A stretch of DNA of 43,082 nt from Deltaproteobacteria bacterium (lineage in GTDB: Bacteria > Myxococcota_A > UBA9160 > SMWR01): contig JAFDEI010000011.1 in the NCBI GenBank assembly GCA_019310425.1, positions 1-43,082 on the forward strand, written 5' to 3'. Below are positions 36,013 through 43,082 of this stretch, one piece after another (the first letter of the stretch is position 1; every line of letters starts with the position of its first letter). Both the position numbers and the translations under genes were made by a program. Below the pieces are notes generated by a model, which made no database searches, was not told the origin of the DNA, and saw only the letters and a program-made list of their open reading frames with translations.

Positions 36013-37377
36013 ATGGCCATGTCTTCCCATGAGGGGTTTCAACGCATGCGGCGCGCTGCCGTCGCTTCTGTGTTGGTGACATTGCTCGGGACTTGCCCGA
36101 GCGTCGCAGCTGACGAAAGCACTGGAAGCCAGAGCGTCGATTCGCAGGCGAGTCCCGCAGGGCACCGCCAGGGCGAACCGATGCGGAACGGACTGACGCT
36201 GCGCGATGCGCTCGCGCGCGCGCTCGATCGCAGTCCCTATCTCGCGTCATACTCCTGGGAGATTCGGGCGAGGGAAGCACGCGCATTGCAAGCGGGGCTC
36301 CCGCCGAATCCCATCTTCTCGGCCGAAGTCGAGAACATCGGAGGCTCGGGTCCCAAACGCGGCATCGAATCCGCCGAGACCACCCTGTTGCTCAGCCAGT
36401 TGATCGAACTTGGCGGAAAGCGCAGCAAGCGCCGGTCCGTCGGTGTGTTAGAGGCGCAGGTGGCGGAGTGGGAGTACCAGGGCGCGCGCCTGGCAGTCGT
36501 TGCCGCGACCACTGCTGCCTTCATCGATGCGCTGGCCCAGCAGGACGCCGTTCGCATGGCGGGCGAGCAGATCCAGTTGGCCGAGGATGTACTGCGCGCA
36601 GTCGAACGGCAGGTACGCGCCGGTGCGGTCTCGTCCGCCGAGGTGCCACGCGCCGAAGTCGAGGTCACGAACCAGCAGATCGAAAACAGGCTGCGGAAGC
36701 GCGCCCTGCGCGCGGCCTATGTACGGCTCGCGACTGCCTGGGGAGAGAGCGAGCCGGTGTTCTCTTCGCTCGAGGGTGATCTGAACGCGATGTCGGAGGT
36801 CCCGTCGGAAGCAGAGCTCGTCGAGAGAATGGCGACCGCCCCTGATCTCGCGCGCTGGCAAGCGGAAGTCACGAAACGCCGGGCTGCAATCGAGCTTGCG
36901 AACGCCCGCCGAATACCGGACGTGACGCTGGGCCTCGGGCCGCGTCACTTCAACGATACCGACGACTGGGCTCTGGTGGTCGGCATGCAGGTGCCGATTC
37001 CCGTGTTCGACCGCAACCAGGGAGCCCGTCGGGAGTCACAGAGCCGGCTCGCCAAGTCCCGAGAGCAGCAGCGGAGTAGCGAGCTTCGACTCCGACGTGA
37101 GCTCGCCGGCTCGTATCAAGGGCTGGCCTCCGCTTACGAAGAAGTCGTGGCCCTGCGGGATGAAGCCATTCCAACCGCCAAGCGTGCCTACGCCGCGACG
37201 AAGCGCGCTCAGAGGCGAGGTGCGCTTCGGTTCACCGACGTGCTCGACGCTCAGCGCTCACTCTTCGCTCTTCGCACACGCCTGTTGGAGGCCCTGGCGT
37301 CCTACCACCTCTCTCGAGCACAAACCGAGGCACTGATCGGCGGCCCACTCGTAACGGAGAAGGACGGGGGGAAATGA
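36013..37377 (+). CDS. TolC family outer-membrane efflux protein (CzcC/CusC-like)
   Basis: 'LTLRDALARALDRSPYLASYSWEIRAREARALQAGLPPNPIFSAEVENIGGSG'; OEP repeats; followed by adaptor and RND pump. Confidence 0.93.
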   Translation: MAMSSHEGFQRMRRAAVASVLVTLLGTCPSVAADESTGSQSVDSQASPAGHRQGEPMRNGLTLRDALARALDRSPYLASYSWEIRAREARALQAGLPPNPIFSAEVENIGGSGPKRGIESAETTLLLSQLIELGGKRSKRRSVGVLEAQVAEWEYQGARLAVVAATTAAFIDALAQQDAVRMAGEQIQLAEDVLRAVERQVRAGAVSSAEVPRAEVEVTNQQIENRLRKRALRAAYVRLATAWGESEPVFSSLEGDLNAMSEVPSEAELVERMATAPDLARWQAEVTKRRAAIELANARRIPDVTLGLGPRHFNDTDDWALVVGMQVPIPVFDRNQGARRESQSRLAKSREQQRSSELRLRRELAGSYQGLASAYEEVVALRDEAIPTAKRAYAATKRAQRRGALRFTDVLDAQRSLFALRTRLLEALASYHLSRAQTEALIGGPLVTEKDGGK

Positions 37378-38372
37378 TGGGACAAGCGCGTGTTTCCAGA
37401 ATGGCTGCGGTGGACTGCTGGTCCAGCCTCATTCTCACACTGTTCATCGGGGCTCTCGGGCTGGCCTGCGACTCGGGCTCGCGCGACGAACCGGAGGCTC
37501 TGCCGCCCCCCGAACACTCGCAAGCGGGCAACACGGATGAGCAGCAGGACGAACTCGTGTCGTTCACGGCTGCCGAGATCGAGGAGTTCGAGCTGCGCGT
37601 TGCACCCGCCGGCAAGGCGATCATCGAGCGATTCATCGAGCTTCCCGGTGTGGTTCGGGCCAATGAGGACCGCCTCGCCCACATCGTCCCGCGCTTCGCG
37701 GGAATCGTGACCAAGGTTCGCAGGCGTATCGGTGACACCGTCAAGAGCGGCGAGACCCTCGCCGTCATCGAGAGCAGCCAGAGCCTCTCACCCTACGCCC
37801 TCAAGACACTGCTCGATGGCGTCATCATCGAGAAGCATGTGACGCGAGGAGAGGCGGTGACGCCTGAGTCCCAGGCATTCGTGGTGGCCGATCTAAAGAC
37901 CGTGTGGATCGACCTGAGCGTTTACCAACGGGACCTCACCCGAATCCTCCCGGGTCAGCCTGCCCGGGTGATCGCAGGCCACGACCTCCCGGATGCCAAG
38001 GGTGTCGTGTCCTATGTGACCCCCGTGGTGGACGAAGTGACCAGAACTGCCATCGCGAGAATCGTGCTCGACAATCCCGACGGCTTCTGGCGTCCCGGCA
38101 TGTTCGCAACCGCCGAGGTGACGGTGGAGCGGGTCGAGATCGAGATCGCGGTTCCGATTACCGCTCTTCATTCGCTCGGCCAGGAGACGGTCGTCTTCGT
38201 GAAAGACAGCACGGGATTTCGCCCCAGACCAGTGACGGTCGGCAGGCGCGACGCGCAGTGGGCCGAGGTCCGCGAGGGCCTTGCCGCCGGAGAACCGATC
38301 GTCGTCCACGGCGGCTTCACGGTGAAGTCCGAGTTGCTCCGCGGCGAGTTCAGCGGCGGACACGGGCACTGA
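37374..38372 (+). CDS. Efflux RND transporter periplasmic adaptor subunit (CzcB/CusB-like)
   Basis: 'LPGVVRANEDRLAHIVPRFAGIVTKVRRRIGDTVKSGETLAVIES', 'LSPYALKTLLDGVIIEKHVTRGEAV'. Confidence 0.94.
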   Translation: MMGQARVSRMAAVDCWSSLILTLFIGALGLACDSGSRDEPEALPPPEHSQAGNTDEQQDELVSFTAAEIEEFELRVAPAGKAIIERFIELPGVVRANEDRLAHIVPRFAGIVTKVRRRIGDTVKSGETLAVIESSQSLSPYALKTLLDGVIIEKHVTRGEAVTPESQAFVVADLKTVWIDLSVYQRDLTRILPGQPARVIAGHDLPDAKGVVSYVTPVVDEVTRTAIARIVLDNPDGFWRPGMFATAEVTVERVEIEIAVPITALHSLGQETVVFVKDSTGFRPRPVTVGRRDAQWAEVREGLAAGEPIVVHGGFTVKSELLRGEFSGGHGH

Positions 38373-38384
38373 AGAGGAGCGGCC

Positions 38385-41300
38385 ATGAATCGCCTGGTGA
38401 ACTTCTCCCTCCATAACCGGCTATTGGCGTTCGTTCTCGGTCTCGTCGTGATGGCGGCCGGGTACTGGAGCTATCGCGCTCTACCGGTGGACGCCTTTCC
38501 CGATGTCTCCCCATCACTGGTTCAGGTCTTCACGGAGACCGAGGGACTGGCCCCGGAAGAAGTCGAGAAGTACGTGACCTACCCGGTCGAAGTGGCGATG
38601 AACGGACTTCCAGGGGTCGAGCGGATTCGCTCCGTGTCCAACTTCGGCCTCTCGGTAGTCAACATCTACTTCGAGGACGGCAGCGACATCTACTTTGCAC
38701 GCCAGCTCGTCAACGAAAGACTGCAAGAAGCACGCGAGCAGATTCCCGCCCTGTTCGGCGATCCGACGCTCGGGCCGATTTCGACCGGCATGGGGTTGGT
38801 GCTCTTCTACTACCTGTCGGACGAAACGGGTGAGCGCTCCCTCACGGAGCTGCGGACGATCCAGGACTGGTTTGTCAAGCGTCAACTCCAGACCGTCTCC
38901 GGCGTCACCGAAGTGTTGGGGATCGGCGGCTACGAAAAGCAATTCCAAGTAGAGGTCCATCCCGAAAACTTGCTCCGATACGGCTTGACCGTGGGGGATG
39001 TCATCGAGCGCATTCGCGCCAACAACCTCAACGTCGGGGCGCAGTTCATCGAGCGAAACGCCGAGGAGATCGTCGTCCGCTCCGTGGGGCTGGCAGCAAC
39101 CGAAGCCGACCTCGAGGGCATCGTTCTCCGGACAGAGGGCGGCATTCCCGTCTATGTGCGGGATGTGGCGGACGTGGGCGTGGGCGGTGCAGTCCGGCGC
39201 GGCTTGCAGACGCGCGATGGCGTCGAAGAAGTCGTGGCCGGAATGGTCGTGAAGCTCTACGGCGAGAACTCCTCCAGCGTGATCGAGAGAGTCGAGGAGA
39301 AGATCGAAGCGATCAACCGGAGTCTTCCCGAGGGCGTGCGGATGGTGCCCTACTACGAGCAGAAGAGCCTGGTCGAGGCGTGCATTGCCACGGTTCGGAG
39401 CGCTCTGGTCCAGGGCGTGGCCGTGGTGGCGCTCGTCGTCTTCGTCTTCCTGGGCGGCATCCGACCAGGCTTGGTGGTTTCGCTGGCGATTCCATTCTCG
39501 GTCCTCTTCGCCGCCCTGTGGATGGGATACCTCGGTATGTCTGCGAACCTCATGTCACTCGGGGGACTCGCGATCGCAGTGGGAATGCTCGTCGACGGAG
39601 CCATCGTGATTGTCGAGAACGTGGATCGGCGGCTGCGAAGCGGCGAGGGCGCAGGGTCGAAGCTGCGCGTGGTGAGCGAAGCGTGCGGGGAAGTGGTGCG
39701 ACCGATCGCATTCGCGACGATGATCGTCGTCACCGTCTTCGCCCCCCTGTTCACGCTTCAGGGCGTGGAGGGCAAGACCTTCCGCCCTCTCGCCTACACC
39801 GTCGCGTTGGCGATGCTCGGCGCTCTCGTCTTCGCGCTGGTTCTGGCCCCGGGCCTCGCGTCCGTTCTCCTGAAAACCCGCACAGCCTCGCCCGCGCAAG
39901 GGGCAGGCGGGATGGAGCGCATGGTTCGGGGATACCGGAGGCTGCTCGCTGTCTTCGTTGCACGGCGGTGGCTGGCCGGGGCGCTGGCAGCTGGCCTGCT
40001 GCTTCTGGGCGCTGCGCTGCTGCCGCTCCTCGGTTCGGAGTTCACCCCTCGGCTGCAGGAGGGGACGCTGGTCGTCCGCCTCACGATGGCGCCCTCGATT
40101 TCACTCCAGGAGAGTCAGCGGGTGACACAGATCGTGGAACGCCGCCTGGTGAAGATCCCGGAGATCGCAGGAGTCGTGAGCCGAATCGGGCGAGGAGAAG
40201 TCGGTGCGCACGCCGATCCCGTCAACAGCGCCGAGATGTACGTCTTGCTGCGGCCGAAAGAGGAGTGGCGCGCTTCGACCCAGGAAGAACTGGGAGGTGT
40301 GATTCGAGAGCGGCTGGGCCGTGTTCCGGGCGTCCTGGTGAACTTCACCCAGCCGATCGCAATGACGGTGGACGAGTTGCTGGAGGGCGTCCGAGCCGAG
40401 CTGGCCATCAAGGTCTTCGGAGAAGACCTCGATCTCTTGAAATCGACGGCCGAAGAGGTTTCGCGAGCCGTTTCGACGGTTCGGGGCGCGGCCGACGTAC
40501 AGGTCGACCAGGTCAGCGGGACACCGCAGCTCATCATCCGCGTGAACCGGAACGCGGTCGCGCGCTACGGCATCAACGTGAAAGACGTTCAGGCGACGAT
40601 TCGCGCCTCCATCGGCGGCGAGGTGGCGGGCGAGGTCTTCGAGGGAGTGCGGCGCTTCGACATTCTCGTTCGCTTCGCGCCGGAGTACCGGGAGACGGTC
40701 GAGTCGATTCGAGACCTCATCGTCGCGGGCCCCAGTGGCCTGCGCGTGCCCCTCTCGGAGCTTGCTTCGTTCGAGGAGGTCGTCGGCCCTCGCCAGATCA
40801 CGCGCGAGGACAACCAGCGTTTCGTCACCGTTCAGAGCAACGTGCTCGGTCGGGACATCGGCTCGTTCGTCGAGGAGGCTCGAGCAGTGGTGGAACGCAG
40901 CGTGGATCTTCCTCCGGGCTACATCGTGACCTGGGGCGGACAGTTCCGCCTCCAGCAGGAGGCGAACCGACGACTCGCGGTCGTCGTACCCGTGACGCTC
41001 ATGGCGGTACTGTTGCTCTTGTACGCGAGCTTTCAGTCCTGGAAAAACGCCTTCCTGATCCTGCTCAACATCCCGCTGGCATTGGTGGGCGGGATCGCGG
41101 CCCTGGCGGTGACGGGCCAGAACCTGTCGGTTCCCGCTTCCGTCGGCTTCATCGCGCTGTTCGGGATCGCCCTGGGCAACGGCATGGTGCTCGTATCCGC
41201 GATCAACCAGCTGATGGCAACCGGCCTGGGTACCCGCCAAGCTTCGATCGACGGCGCGTCGCTGCGCTTGCGAGCCGTCCTGATGACGGCGGCCACGACG

Positions 41301-41477
41301 GCCCTGGGCCTGATGCCGCTGTTGCTCTCGACCGGAGTCGGAAGCGAAGTCCAACGCCCCCTCGCAACCGTCGTCGTGGGCGGACTGCTCACCTCCACCG
41401 TCGTAACGCTGCTCTTCTTGCCCGCGTTCTACGAGTGGTTCGCAGCGACGCCGGGCCCGGAGGAGACTCACGGCTGA
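38385..41477 (+). CDS. CusA/CzcA family heavy-metal efflux RND transporter
   Basis: 1030 aa; 'LPVDAFPDVSPSLVQVFTETEGLAPEEVEKYVTYPVE', 'GMLVDGAIVIVENVDRRL' (TM4 DGA), 'MTAATTALGLMPLLLSTGVGSEVQRPLATVVVGGLLTSTVVTLLFLPAFY'. Confidence 0.97.
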   Translation: MNRLVNFSLHNRLLAFVLGLVVMAAGYWSYRALPVDAFPDVSPSLVQVFTETEGLAPEEVEKYVTYPVEVAMNGLPGVERIRSVSNFGLSVVNIYFEDGSDIYFARQLVNERLQEAREQIPALFGDPTLGPISTGMGLVLFYYLSDETGERSLTELRTIQDWFVKRQLQTVSGVTEVLGIGGYEKQFQVEVHPENLLRYGLTVGDVIERIRANNLNVGAQFIERNAEEIVVRSVGLAATEADLEGIVLRTEGGIPVYVRDVADVGVGGAVRRGLQTRDGVEEVVAGMVVKLYGENSSSVIERVEEKIEAINRSLPEGVRMVPYYEQKSLVEACIATVRSALVQGVAVVALVVFVFLGGIRPGLVVSLAIPFSVLFAALWMGYLGMSANLMSLGGLAIAVGMLVDGAIVIVENVDRRLRSGEGAGSKLRVVSEACGEVVRPIAFATMIVVTVFAPLFTLQGVEGKTFRPLAYTVALAMLGALVFALVLAPGLASVLLKTRTASPAQGAGGMERMVRGYRRLLAVFVARRWLAGALAAGLLLLGAALLPLLGSEFTPRLQEGTLVVRLTMAPSISLQESQRVTQIVERRLVKIPEIAGVVSRIGRGEVGAHADPVNSAEMYVLLRPKEEWRASTQEELGGVIRERLGRVPGVLVNFTQPIAMTVDELLEGVRAELAIKVFGEDLDLLKSTAEEVSRAVSTVRGAADVQVDQVSGTPQLIIRVNRNAVARYGINVKDVQATIRASIGGEVAGEVFEGVRRFDILVRFAPEYRETVESIRDLIVAGPSGLRVPLSELASFEEVVGPRQITREDNQRFVTVQSNVLGRDIGSFVEEARAVVERSVDLPPGYIVTWGGQFRLQQEANRRLAVVVPVTLMAVLLLLYASFQSWKNAFLILLNIPLALVGGIAALAVTGQNLSVPASVGFIALFGIALGNGMVLVSAINQLMATGLGTRQASIDGASLRLRAVLMTAATTALGLMPLLLSTGVGSEVQRPLATVVVGGLLTSTVVTLLFLPAFYEWFAATPGPEETHG

Positions 41478-41528
41478 TTCGGGCTGATCGAGGCCTCGTG
41501 TCAGGCATCCGGCTCTTTGGCATCGACG

Positions 41529-43082
<1,554 letters not shown>

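Overview
High-GC bacterial window, probably from a myxobacteria/deltaproteobacteria-like lineage (inference from gene content only). It holds about 50 densely packed, mostly single-gene housekeeping or accessory CDSs. Clear landmarks are typA/bipA, ettA (truncated at the right edge), a CusCBA/CzcCBA-type heavy-metal RND efflux operon, an ArsC-type arsenate reductase, Ogt/MGMT, an FHA + Ser/Thr kinase pair, a large TPR lipoprotein and a DegT aminotransferase. I saw no rRNA, tRNA, CRISPR array or intact mobile element; one IS1595-like transposase remnant is present. The most interesting observations are: (1) 3846-4145, a secreted HMA/MerP-like protein read through an in-frame TGA at the usual first metal-binding Cys position, with a SECIS-like hairpin directly after the TGA, so a candidate selenoprotein; (2) 6729-7259, a Cys/His zinc-finger domain fused to a bacterial histone fold, with an H-NS-like gene 3 kb away; (3) an interspersed inverted-repeat element (the 'ARIIHE' repeat) at 15.7 and 22.5 kb; (4) two adjacent hairpins with identical ACTTTGC loops between convergent genes; (5) a YaiI/YqxD gene that seems to lack an ATG/GTG/TTG start; (6) a single frame break in an HSL-type hydrolase. 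All family calls come from reading motifs, not from database searches.
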